Shown: piece by piece, positions 25,713 through 34,050 of the stretch
Layout: the number at the start of each line of letters is the position of its first letter
How positions within the stretch are numbered: the stretch's first letter is position 1
Program-made: the position numbers and the translations under genes
Notes under the pieces: model-generated
Seen by the model: the letters and a program-made list of their open reading frames with translations, nothing else
Database searches by the model: none
Told to the model about the DNA's origin: nothing
Assembly (NCBI RefSeq): GCF_947259345.1
Contig: NZ_CAMYLS010000008.1
Coordinates: 21,378-85,377, forward strand
Source of the DNA: an uncultured Maricaulis sp.
Lineage (GTDB): Bacteria > Pseudomonadota > Alphaproteobacteria > Caulobacterales > Maricaulaceae
Direction of reading: 5' to 3'
DNA length: 64,000 bases

Positions 25713-28142
25713 CTAGAAGTCGTAACCGAACTCCACCCCCCAAACCCGCGGCGTCGAAATCGAGGCGAACGCTGTGCCCAGCGTGCTCGCCGTGATGTTG
25801 TTGACGCCCTCGACATACTGGTTGTCGAAGACATTATTGACGAAGGCGCTGACCGTCAGATCGCCATTCGGCGCGGTCCAGCGCGCGCGCAGATCGGTGC
25901 GGTTGCGCGCTTCGCCCAGAGCAAAGGCCGGATAGCCGCCGCACGTGCCCTGCAAGGTCGACTGACTGTTGCAGCGGCCCTCACCACGCCAAGCGTGATT
26001 GGCCTGAAGGGTCAGATCGCTGCCATTGGCATAGTCGATCACAAACTCACCGCCGAAGGCGACATTCCAGAAGGGTTCACCGGTCGGTTCGCCCGACAGA
26101 TCGGTGCCATTGCTGTCCATACGGCGCTTGTGGGTGGAATCGATCCATTGCGCATTGCCGTAGAGACGCAGCGCGTCAGTCGTCTGCCAGTCCAGCTCCA
26201 TGTCGACACCGATAGCCTCATCATCCGAGGTCTGGACCAGGTATTGCGGCACACCGCCACCGGTCGGCACCACCAGTCGGATCGACTGCTTGCCCTCATA
26301 GACATAGGAGAAGGCGGACATGTTGAAGATCAGGTCGGGATTGAGAAAATCCGACTTGAAGCCGACTTCCCAGCTGGTGACGGTCTCGTTCTCGAAGCGC
26401 GAGCCGACCTCGACCGAGTTGTACCCCCCCGCCTTGTAGCCTTCCGAGAAGGAGCCATAGACCATGACATTTTCGGTCAGCTGATAGTCGACGACGACAC
26501 GCGGGCTGAGATTGTTCCAGCTGTCTTCCATGATGCAGGCCACGCCTTCGGCGACATTGACGCCATTATCGCAGGCCACGCCCGCCAGCGGTGACAGGTC
26601 GAAGACAAAGTCGAAGAGGAAGTCATTGGGCGATGCGCCAGCGAGGCCCAGAATGCCGGCATTGTCGAGCGCGGCCAGAGTCTGGTCGAGACTGTTGGCG
26701 ACGCGAGGCCCATTGGTCCACTGGAAGGTCTTCTCGTCTTCGGTATAGCGCAGGCCGAGCGAGATGTTCAGGCGGTCCGTGGCCGACCAGATCATGTCGG
26801 CATAGACCGCCCGCGCCGTGAACTCGCCCTCATTGCTCATGATTTCCGACCAGGAATGGCCGAGCATCGAGAAGGGCAGGCCGTTAGGAACAAGCAGGCC
26901 GTATTCCAGATCGGTGAAAGGCGTGCCGGCGCCGATATTACCCAGCACGGTGTTCACCGTATCGGTGAAAGTGAAGGTTTCGGAGGCCTGGATCGCGGTC
27001 TCGTCATAATAGCTGGCGCCGATCAGCCAATCGACCGGGCCGCTTGTGCCGGCGAGGCGAAACTCCTGATAGAAGGCTTCATTGCTCTCGACATTCGACG
27101 TGTCGAAATAGGTGTCGATCCGGTTGGTACCGTCCTCGTCCTCGCGGTTCATCGTGTCGAATTCACGGTAGGAGGTCAGCGAGGTCAGCGTCATCTCGCC
27201 GATATCCTGACGGATGGTCAGCGTGGTTTCGGCCAGGTCGCGGGCTTCGCGATTGAAGACCACATCATTGCGCAGCGGCGCGTTGAACGGGTTGAGATAG
27301 GCGTCGGTATCAACGGGCAGGGGCGGTGTGCCCGGGGCGGCCGGCAAGTCGACGATGCCGATCGCCGGGCGGGCGTCCTGGTCGATACTGTCACGGCTGT
27401 GGCGCAGCAGGATCTGGGTCGACGGGGTCGCATCCCAGCGCACGGTGATGCGGTCGGCGGAGGCGTCCTCGCGGCGATAATCCTCGCCGGTGACGGCGTC
27501 GGTCAGCCAGCCATCGGCGCTGTTGTCGAGGAAGTTGGCGCGCACGGCGAGTGTGTCGGTGATCGGGATATTGATCATTGCCTCGGTGCGCACACGATTA
27601 TGGCTGCCCAGACGGACCGCGACGCGTCCCTCCAGCTCGTCGCTGGGTTCGCGCGTGATAATGGAGACGGCACCGGCGGCGGAGTTGCGTCCGAAGAGCG
27701 TGCCCTGCGGCCCCTTCAGAACCTCGATCCGCTCGATATCATTGAAGGCCAGAAGGGACGCGCCCGAGCGTGCCGCATAGATGCCGTCGACATAGATACC
27801 GACCGCCGGGTCGGTTCCGACTCCGAAATCGCTGGTGGTGATGCCGCGGATGGAATAGCGCGGCTGGGTCGGGCTGCCATTGGAAACATCGAGGCCCGGC
27901 ACGAAGGCGTCCAGATCACCCATATCATCGGCGGCGACCGAGCTGATGAATTCGCTGTCCATGACCTGCAACGAGATCGGGACGTCCTGGGAAGACTGGG
28001 CGCGTTGCTGCGCGGTCACCACGATGACGTCCTCGTCCATGGCCTCGTCCTGAGCCAGCGCGGGTGCCGCCGCGATGCAGGCAACGGTCGAGGCGAGCAG
28101 TGCGCGCAGGCTGTGCCGGCGGGCCGATTGGATGCGTGTCAT
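25713..28142 (-). CDS. TonB-dependent receptor (large, Caulobacter-type)
   Basis: An 809-residue outer-membrane receptor with signal peptide (ends PALAQ), a TonB-box-like VIVVTAQ segment near residue 38, plug motifs DVPISLQVMD, RGITTSDF and IEVLKGPQGTLFGRNSAAGA, and a barrel ending WGVEFGYDF. Proteins of this subtype are numerous in Caulobacterales and sphingomonads and carry glycans, terpenoids and other organics. ATG 28142 has GGAGG about 5 bases upstream. It diverges from the TetR gene with a 220-base gap that holds the palindrome at 28250-28268, so it is the likely target of that regulator. Confidence 0.92.
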   Translation of the reverse strand: MTRIQSARRHSLRALLASTVACIAAAPALAQDEAMDEDVIVVTAQQRAQSSQDVPISLQVMDSEFISSVAADDMGDLDAFVPGLDVSNGSPTQPRYSIRGITTSDFGVGTDPAVGIYVDGIYAARSGASLLAFNDIERIEVLKGPQGTLFGRNSAAGAVSIITREPSDELEGRVAVRLGSHNRVRTEAMINIPITDTLAVRANFLDNSADGWLTDAVTGEDYRREDASADRITVRWDATPSTQILLRHSRDSIDQDARPAIGIVDLPAAPGTPPLPVDTDAYLNPFNAPLRNDVVFNREARDLAETTLTIRQDIGEMTLTSLTSYREFDTMNREDEDGTNRIDTYFDTSNVESNEAFYQEFRLAGTSGPVDWLIGASYYDETAIQASETFTFTDTVNTVLGNIGAGTPFTDLEYGLLVPNGLPFSMLGHSWSEIMSNEGEFTARAVYADMIWSATDRLNISLGLRYTEDEKTFQWTNGPRVANSLDQTLAALDNAGILGLAGASPNDFLFDFVFDLSPLAGVACDNGVNVAEGVACIMEDSWNNLSPRVVVDYQLTENVMVYGSFSEGYKAGGYNSVEVGSRFENETVTSWEVGFKSDFLNPDLIFNMSAFSYVYEGKQSIRLVVPTGGGVPQYLVQTSDDEAIGVDMELDWQTTDALRLYGNAQWIDSTHKRRMDSNGTDLSGEPTGEPFWNVAFGGEFVIDYANGSDLTLQANHAWRGEGRCNSQSTLQGTCGGYPAFALGEARNRTDLRARWTAPNGDLTVSAFVNNVFDNQYVEGVNNITASTLGTAFASISTPRVWGVEFGYDF

Positions 28143-28249
28143 TTTTCCTCCGCTGGGCGCTGGGCCCATTTTCGGCCAGCCGCGCATCTGATTGCGCATG
28201 TCGGGCCGATTTCCCCTTGGATTCTCCGTCCGGATACCCAATTAAATGA

Positions 28250-28268
28250 AACAGAATTTTTTTCTGTT
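28250..28268. promoter_or_regulatory. Candidate TetR operator A
   Basis: AACAGAA-TTTTT-TTCTGTT is a perfect 7-base inverted repeat with 5-base spacer. It lies 108 bases before the TonB receptor start and 95 bases before the TetR start, in the divergent gap. A near-identical site occurs at 31502-31520, which is strong evidence of a shared protein-binding site. Binding by the neighbouring TetR protein is inference. Confidence 0.7.
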
Positions 28269-28362
28269 ATTCAAGCGAGTGCGAGGCGGTAGCAGACGAA
28301 GGTGGGCAGGCGACGCAAAAGGGTCACACTTGCCTCGCCGGAATGTTGTGCCAGATTACAAA

Positions 28363-29025
28363 ATGAATTCAACGAGGCAGCTTGTGAACGAACGCGCACC
28401 GACAGAAGTGGTCGACCTGGAAAGGCGAGCCGCGCCGCGGCAGAAGCGGTCCCAGGTTCGAATCGCCAAGATCGTTGCGGCCACCAAGACCTTGCTGGAG
28501 CGCGGCGACGTGGATGCGATCACAACCTCGACCGTGGCCGCCGAAGCGGGCGTGCCGGTGAGTTCGGTCTATCGCTATTTCCCGAACATCTACTCCATTC
28601 ACCGCACCATTCTGGAAGAGTTCAAGACCGAGACCGACCGGATCGTGACCACGATCATGGAGGATCCCGATGAGCAGGACTGGAAGGTCAGCCTGTCGGG
28701 GATGATTTTCGGCTTGCGCCAGCTGGTCGCCAGCAATCCGTCCTATGGGGCCGTCTTCCGCCTGACCCTGACGACGCACGAGCTTCGTACCGTCCGCGAG
28801 GCGTGGAATTTGCGCCTGGCCGGATTCCTGGCCGATCGATGGCGCAAGGGGCTGGATGGTTTTCATGGCGGAAACCCGGACGTGGTCGCGCGAATGACCG
28901 TAGAAATCTATTGCGCCGCGGAAGTGCTGATCTTCGAAACGCGGGACCGCCCCGCCGATGCCGAGATCTATTTCACCGAAGCCCTGATGGCACTTCAGCG
29001 CTATCTCGCGCCCTATCTGGACTGA
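28363..29025 (+). CDS. TetR-family transcriptional regulator
   Basis: A 220-residue regulator. The DNA-binding region is KIVAATKTLLERGDVDAITTS (about residues 36-56), then VAAEAGVPVSSVYRYFPN, the canonical helix-turn-helix with YRYF; the C-terminal 130 residues are the variable ligand-binding helices. It probably represses the divergent TonB receptor gene and itself through the palindrome at 28250-28268. ATG 28363 lacks a good Shine-Dalgarno sequence; GTG 28384, with AGG upstream, is an alternative start. Its stop abuts the stop of the convergent cytochrome-like gene (29025/29026). Confidence 0.9.
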   Translation: MNSTRQLVNERAPTEVVDLERRAAPRQKRSQVRIAKIVAATKTLLERGDVDAITTSTVAAEAGVPVSSVYRYFPNIYSIHRTILEEFKTETDRIVTTIMEDPDEQDWKVSLSGMIFGLRQLVASNPSYGAVFRLTLTTHELRTVREAWNLRLAGFLADRWRKGLDGFHGGNPDVVARMTVEIYCAAEVLIFETRDRPADAEIYFTEALMALQRYLAPYLD

Positions 29026-30144
29026 TCAGTCGCAATTGCCGGGAAGGCTCTCAATCCAGGCCCGGATGAGTTCGACGCCCTCGGTGTGGATGGTCGAACG
29101 CCCCACTTCCGGCATCATCTGGTCCGGCTCGATATTATCGAGGCGGAAGAGCAGGATGGACTCGTCCGGCTGGCCGGGAACGATGTCATGGCGACGATCC
29201 CCTGTCCCAGCGCCTGCCGCGATCGGCAGTTTGCAAATGCCCAGGGCCGGGCCGTGCGGGATGCCCGGTTCGAGGTCGAGGCCTGATGTGTCGGCCGGTC
29301 CGACCGGGCTGTGGCAATGGGAGCAATTGGCGTCGAGATAGGCCCGGGCGCGATCTTCCAGCGTGGCGTTCAGATCGGCCCAGTCCGCATTGCGCGGGGC
29401 TTCGGCCGGGGCCGGGGCGCCAGTCAGAAAGCCGATCTGGGTGAGGTAATCGAGCTGGTTCATCGGACCGTCCGGATAATCGAAGTCACGGTTCAGATGA
29501 CGCGGCTTTGGTCCGATCGGCGCGATCGCGCGGGTATTGGAGTCCGGGGCATGGCAACTGGCGCACTGATTCACATCCGGCATCACATAATTGAAGTCCT
29601 GTGCGTCACCGTCGGCTCCGACCAGGGTCAGCGGCACAACGTCGCCATAGCGATGCAGAACGGCTTCGCTCTGATCCTCATTCCAGCGATAGGGTAGGGC
29701 GGCCCAGCCGTCTTCGCGGTGAACGAGAATGCGGGTCTCGATCAGCTGGACCTGTGACAGGTCCAGCGCACCATCGGCATCGATCAGGGCGTGCCCGTCG
29801 CCGCGCATGACAGCGCCCGGTTGGTCGGCGAGCGGGTAGTAGAAGGTCTTGGTGATCACGGTGCCGACCGGGAAGTCCAGCGTCTCGCCTTCGCGATAGC
29901 CCGCCTGCATCCCCTCCGGCATCCAGATTGTGCGCAGTTTCAGCGCGTAGTCCGTGAAGAGCGGGGTGTTGAGGTCATAGGCCACAACGCCCTCGCCCAA
30001 TCGCAGTGTTTCGCCACTAATCCCCACTTGGCCCCATTCGGACAGAAGACGGGGCGTGTCGACCGCATGAAATTGCGGCGTCGGTTCGCTGGGGGCGCAG
30101 GCAGCAATGCCCAACGCCAGCAGGAGGGTCAGTCGGCGAAACAC
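29026..30144 (-). CDS. Diheme c-type cytochrome-like lipoprotein (HNE_0200 / SO2930 family)
   Basis: A 372-residue lipoprotein: lipobox LGIAAC (Cys 16) then a beta-rich domain, and two c-type heme sites, CASCH at about 194-198 and CSHCH at about 274-278. This matches the family TIGR03806 (HNE_0200), known to occur beside or fused to the parallel-beta-helix family TIGR03805, which is exactly the gene upstream here (14-base gap). The function of the pair is unknown in the literature I know. Hemes suggest electron transfer or an oxidoreductase activity in the periplasm. GTG 30144 with AGGA upstream is preferred; an in-frame GTG/ATG further upstream would overlap the neighbour. Confidence 0.85.
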   Translation of the reverse strand: MFRRLTLLLALGIAACAPSEPTPQFHAVDTPRLLSEWGQVGISGETLRLGEGVVAYDLNTPLFTDYALKLRTIWMPEGMQAGYREGETLDFPVGTVITKTFYYPLADQPGAVMRGDGHALIDADGALDLSQVQLIETRILVHREDGWAALPYRWNEDQSEAVLHRYGDVVPLTLVGADGDAQDFNYVMPDVNQCASCHAPDSNTRAIAPIGPKPRHLNRDFDYPDGPMNQLDYLTQIGFLTGAPAPAEAPRNADWADLNATLEDRARAYLDANCSHCHSPVGPADTSGLDLEPGIPHGPALGICKLPIAAGAGTGDRRHDIVPGQPDESILLFRLDNIEPDQMMPEVGRSTIHTEGVELIRAWIESLPGNCD

Positions 30145-30158
30145 GGCGAGAGTCCTGA

Positions 30159-31397
30159 TCAGTCGGCGAGAGCGAGCTCGACCGGCGCGAGGCCATCGAG
30201 CGTGCAACGGAAGCTTTCGGTCTCGACTCGCGGTGAGCCATAGCCGTTCGGGCCGTCGGCATTGAGCACGTCGACATCATCGGCCACGCAGATGCGCAGT
30301 GCGTCCGGCAGGACGCCATCGACAAGCTTCTCGTCATCGATATAGCCGTCGAACAACACGTCCGGCAGAGCACCATTCAGCCCGAACAGAGCAATTTTCA
30401 GCGCCGTCAGGTCGAGGCCGTCCGGCGACGTGCCGCCACCGGAATAGGTGTTGTCATGGATCCAGATCGTCTCCGGATAGGGGTCGAAGTCGGTCTGCAC
30501 CGAGTAATCGGAATAGCCGGTCGAGTGCAGGCTCGAGATGATGATGTTGGCGGTGTCATTGTCCGAGATGCGATTGTTGAAAATCTCGACCTGGTCATTG
30601 GAATTGATGACGATGCCGGACCCGGCCGGGACGCTGGCGACCGGTGTGCCGGCATGGCCGAAATTCTCGGTATTGTTCTCGAAGATATCATTGTCATAGA
30701 CGCGGGTGTGATAGCCCGGCTGCGGCAGGTTCGGCATGTTGAAGACGAGAATGCCGCCGGTATTGTTGGTCGCGACATTGCCGTAGACATCGGCGCCGAT
30801 GCAATTCTCGATCTCGATGCCGGCGACATTGTATTCGGCGCGATTATTGCGCACGACGACATTGCGGGACTGGCCGACATAGATGCCGGCATCCGAGGCG
30901 CCAATCGCGACCGTGTTCTCGACCAGGACATTGGTGGTCTGGACCGGATAGATGCCGTAAGCGCCATTCTCGGTGGAATAGCCATTCGTCCACTCAACGC
31001 GGACGCCGCGAATGATGATGTTCTCGCCGCCATTCACCTTCAGCCCGTCGCCGGACGTGTCTTCGATGGCGAGGTCTTCCAGGGTAAAGTCATTGGCTGT
31101 GACGATCAGGCCTTCAGCGCCCGCGATCTGGTCCTGGAAGTTGAGAATGGTCTGGTCCATGCCGGCGCCACGAATGGTCACGCCGTCAACATTGAGGCTC
31201 AAGGATCGGTTGAAGCTGTAGACACCGGCGGGGATTTCGATGATGTCGCCCGGCTGCGCGTCGATCAATTGTTCCAGCAGGACGGACTGGTAGTCCCGGT
31301 CCGCTTCGGAGACATCGCGGCCGTCCTGGCCACCATTGCCGCAAGCGGTCAGAATCAGCGCCGCGGCGCCCACAATCAGATATCGCGTTATTTTCAT
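30159..31397 (-). CDS. Parallel beta-helix repeat lipoprotein (TIGR03805 type)
   Basis: A 412-residue lipoprotein with lipobox LILTAC (Cys 19). A right-handed parallel beta-helix fills about residues 45-330, seen as Asn-rich turns spaced 20-25 residues apart (GVTIRGAGMDQTILNF, NIIIRGVRVEWT, NVVVRNNRAEYNVAGIEIEN, RVYDNDIFENNTENFG). The C-terminal part has a cytochrome-partner-like tail with Cys (LRICVADDV). Such folds bind or cleave polysaccharides. It occurs with the diheme HNE_0200-family gene downstream as in other bacteria. GGAGAAGG precedes ATG 31397. The palindrome at 31502-31520 is 105 bases upstream. Confidence 0.87.
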   Translation of the reverse strand: MKITRYLIVGAAALILTACGNGGQDGRDVSEADRDYQSVLLEQLIDAQPGDIIEIPAGVYSFNRSLSLNVDGVTIRGAGMDQTILNFQDQIAGAEGLIVTANDFTLEDLAIEDTSGDGLKVNGGENIIIRGVRVEWTNGYSTENGAYGIYPVQTTNVLVENTVAIGASDAGIYVGQSRNVVVRNNRAEYNVAGIEIENCIGADVYGNVATNNTGGILVFNMPNLPQPGYHTRVYDNDIFENNTENFGHAGTPVASVPAGSGIVINSNDQVEIFNNRISDNDTANIIISSLHSTGYSDYSVQTDFDPYPETIWIHDNTYSGGGTSPDGLDLTALKIALFGLNGALPDVLFDGYIDDEKLVDGVLPDALRICVADDVDVLNADGPNGYGSPRVETESFRCTLDGLAPVELALAD

Positions 31398-31501
31398 TGC
31401 CTTCTCCCCGGCATTCGCCCGCACTTGAGCCTTGAGACTGCTGCGCGCTGTCCGTCTGTTGTGCCACAAATTTCCATATCCGGAAGCGATAGACAATCGG
31501 A

Positions 31502-31520
31502 AACGGAAAAAGTTTCTGTT
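31502..31520. promoter_or_regulatory. Candidate TetR operator B
   Basis: AACGGAA-AAAGT-TTCTGTT: same arm length and 5-base spacer as site A at 28250-28268, with 13 of 14 arm bases identical. It lies in the divergent gap between the beta-helix gene (105 bases away) and the DUF1579-like gene (135 bases away), so one regulator could control both directions. Confidence 0.68.
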
Positions 31521-31654
31521 TTTAGCGCAGCCGACGACCGTCTGACGCCTTGTCGGGGCGCCGCACGCGGATCACCGGATTGTGATCACTTGCGATGCAG
31601 GCGCTATGGGCGACCCGGTCCAGTCTGGGATGGCACACGGCTCGAGGACAGGGA

Positions 31655-32785
31655 ATGACCAGCACGATATTCGCAGTGGCGATGGCCCTGCAGACGACAA
31701 CCCCCTGGGTGGATTTGCCTTCGGAGACATTCGCCCCGGCCATGGCGACCGAGGACGCCCGGGCCTATGATTTCTGGCGCGGTGAATGGACCACGAATTG
31801 GCGGCCGCGCGACCCCGAGGGGCTCGACTTTGTCCGCGAGGGAACGCAACTCCGCCAGCATGTCTACACCATGCTGGGCGGCAAGGCCCTGGTGGAGTTT
31901 GGCGAGCCGCTCGAGCCGGATCCAACCATTGCCTCCGGTCGTGGCATCTCGATCCGGTATCTCGACGGTGAAACGGGCGAGTGGATCATGGTCCAGAACT
32001 GGCCCAATGCCGGTTTCGACGGACTGGCGCTTACCGATCAGCTTATGGGTCCGGCCCTTCGCAATCGCGTTCAACTCTACAGCCATGATGCCCAGCGCTC
32101 GACGCCGGACGCGCCGGTTGTGCGACGCTATACCTTCTCCGACATTCACGAAGGCAGTTTCCGTTGGGAAGGGGCCAGCACGTTTGATGGCGGCACGAGC
32201 TGGCAGACCTGGACGATTATCGATCTCGACCGGATCGCCACGCACGCCGCACCGGTGAACGCGTCAACGGGTTGGCCGGGCCAGCACGGCGACCTGCTCT
32301 GTCCGGACCAACCGCACGGCGCGTTTGATGGCCTCGCCGGCAACTGGACGGTGACGCTCACAGCTCCGGATGGCACCGCCACCACGGGGCGTTTCGAAGC
32401 CGCCCGGATGCTCGATGGCTGCGCTGTCGGCGGGCTGATGATGATGGATGGTCACGAGACCCTGCTGATCTGGAGCTGGTCGCCCATCCTGCAGCACTGG
32501 GTGCAATTCTCGCTGACCGACAGGCCGGGCGAACGCCACAGCTATGCCATCGCGCGAGCGGGCGGTGAGGGCGCCGACTTTCACACGGCACCTGACCTCG
32601 TTATCGCCTCTTACCAGGCCAATTTCTATGACGGCTTCCGCACGTTCATTCCGTCTGCCCTCGCGCGCTGGCGCTGGTCATCAATGACGGATGACAGGGT
32701 CACGATCGACGCCGAGACCCGCCTTGACAGTGAGGCCGACTGGTCGGCAACCGGGACCTATACGCTCACCCGCTTGACGGACTGA
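31655..32785 (+). CDS. Hypothetical protein with two DUF1579-like domains
   Basis: A 376-residue protein. After a hydrophobic but weak N-terminal leader (TSTIFAVAMALQTTTPW) two similar beta-barrel-like halves occur, each opening with a F-x2-(W/L)-x-G-x-W motif: YDFWRGEWTTNW near 32 and FDGLAGNWTVTLTAP near 225. Both continue with a Trp-rich strand (TWTIIDLDR, LLIWSWSPILQHWVQFSL). This resembles the DUF1579 family, lipocalin-like small-ligand binders. No enzymatic motif is seen. It is transcribed away from the beta-helix gene and shares its candidate operator. The start has AGGGA directly before it, so a slightly different start is possible. Confidence 0.68.
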   Translation: MTSTIFAVAMALQTTTPWVDLPSETFAPAMATEDARAYDFWRGEWTTNWRPRDPEGLDFVREGTQLRQHVYTMLGGKALVEFGEPLEPDPTIASGRGISIRYLDGETGEWIMVQNWPNAGFDGLALTDQLMGPALRNRVQLYSHDAQRSTPDAPVVRRYTFSDIHEGSFRWEGASTFDGGTSWQTWTIIDLDRIATHAAPVNASTGWPGQHGDLLCPDQPHGAFDGLAGNWTVTLTAPDGTATTGRFEAARMLDGCAVGGLMMMDGHETLLIWSWSPILQHWVQFSLTDRPGERHSYAIARAGGEGADFHTAPDLVIASYQANFYDGFRTFIPSALARWRWSSMTDDRVTIDAETRLDSEADWSATGTYTLTRLTD

Positions 32786-32805
32786 GCCCCCATCCGGCGA
32801 GCCGG

Positions 32806-33171
32806 TCAGCGCTCGAGATTCTGCCCGAACGTCACCAGCACACCAAACGGGTCGAGGATGGCAAATTCGCGATACCCCCAGGGTTTGTCTTCGAGCTTGC
32901 CATTGGGGTGCAAGCATCCCACCGCAATCGCCTGTTCATGGATGCCCGTGACATCATCGACATCGACCCGGCAGGACGTCCATTCGCAGACCTCCTTGCG
33001 GTCGGTGGTGAAGAAATGCAGCTCGGCCCCGTCGCGGGTGACCCCGCCATAGCTGGGCGGATCTTCCCAGCCCCAGGCCTGAAATCCCAGCCGCTTGAAG
33101 AAGGTCAGGCTGTCGCTGACCTTGAGCGATGGCAGGACCGGGATGGCCCGCAGGAGTTTTGTTTCGGACAT
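32806..33171 (-). CDS. Glyoxalase/bleomycin-resistance family protein (VOC fold)
   Basis: A 121-residue single-module VOC protein. Motifs: PVLPSLKVSDSLTFFKRLGF (residues 12-31), ELHFFTTDR, and the terminal metal-side strand YREFAILDPFGVLVTFGQ with the conserved Glu (REFAILDP). The overall form is closest to bleomycin-resistance/DUF-type stress proteins of this length. GGAGG 5 bases upstream of ATG 33171 fixes the start. Substrate unknown; could be a detoxification or binding protein. Confidence 0.85.
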   Translation of the reverse strand: MSETKLLRAIPVLPSLKVSDSLTFFKRLGFQAWGWEDPPSYGGVTRDGAELHFFTTDRKEVCEWTSCRVDVDDVTGIHEQAIAVGCLHPNGKLEDKPWGYREFAILDPFGVLVTFGQNLER

Positions 33172-33224
33172 TTTGGCCTCCCCATTGAGCGCACAGTGTC
33201 GCCAATGAGGAGGCATTTCCCGAA

Positions 33225-33893
33225 TTAATTCGGCGCAAGTTGTTCCAGCGCGTCGATATCCGCCTTCATCAAGGCGTCGGACGCCACCCGGATCGCCTCG
33301 ACCGGCCAGTCCCACCAGGCGAGCTCGAGCAGGCGCTCGATATCCGCTTCGGGCAAGCGCTTGCGGATCGGCTTGGCCGGATTGCCGCCGACGATCGTAT
33401 AGGGATCGACATCGCGAGTGACGACGGATTTAGCGGCAATGATGGCGCCATGACCGACGGTCACGCCAGGCATGATGACCGCGTCCCAGCCGATCCAGAC
33501 ATCATGGCCGATCGTGATGCCGCCCTTGTTGGGCCAAGGGCCGGGATCGGGCTCACCCCAGCAGCCGAAAATCGGGAAGGGGTAGCTCGACAGGCGATCG
33601 GCGAAATGATTGCCGCCATTGAGCACGAAACTGGCATCCGCGGCGATCGAACAGAATCTGCCGATCTCCAGCCGGTCCTCGATGAAGTCGAAGGCGTATT
33701 TGAGCTGGGTTTCGGCAAAGCAGGCCGGATCATCGAAGGAATGGATATAGCTGTAATCGTCGGCCGTGATCTTGGGATGTCCGGCGATGAGCGGTTTGAG
33801 ATAGGCCATGGATGCCGCCGCCGGCAGGGGCGACGGGTTCATGGGATCGAGGGCGGGGTGGTCGAAGACGGGCGTATCGGTTGAGGTCGTCAT
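33225..33893 (-). CDS. CatB-related xenobiotic/antibiotic acetyltransferase (hexapeptide repeat)
   Basis: A 222-residue left-handed beta-helix acetyltransferase of the Vat/CatB type. The characteristic N-terminal strand pieces (SYIHSFDDPACFAETQLKYA) and the active-site loop VLNGGNHFADRLSSYPF, with the conserved catalytic His, are present, followed by hexapeptide coils IGHDVWIGWDAVIMPGVTVG, HGAIIAAKSVVTRDV and VGGNPAKPIRKR. Relatives acetylate streptogramins or chloramphenicol, but chromosomal copies often have other targets. No resistance phenotype can be claimed. It stands alone. Confidence 0.87.
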   Translation of the reverse strand: MTTSTDTPVFDHPALDPMNPSPLPAAASMAYLKPLIAGHPKITADDYSYIHSFDDPACFAETQLKYAFDFIEDRLEIGRFCSIAADASFVLNGGNHFADRLSSYPFPIFGCWGEPDPGPWPNKGGITIGHDVWIGWDAVIMPGVTVGHGAIIAAKSVVTRDVDPYTIVGGNPAKPIRKRLPEADIERLLELAWWDWPVEAIRVASDALMKADIDALEQLAPN

Positions 33894-34050
33894 GAACAGA
33901 CTCCGGGCGTGACGGGTTTCAGATACTCGAAACGCGCCTCCGGTCTCCCGGTCAGGCGCGGACTAGCCGCGATTGTTCATGTCAGCCTCCCGACTGTTGA
34001 TGATGTCTGAGCCGTGCACCGTGACAGTGCCGCGGTCGCCTATGGTGATT

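Noticed and set aside
33225..33893. Acetyltransferase as the missing PseH
   Set aside because: It has the left-handed beta-helix XAT fold, unlike GNAT-type PseH, and lies 4 kb away in another context.
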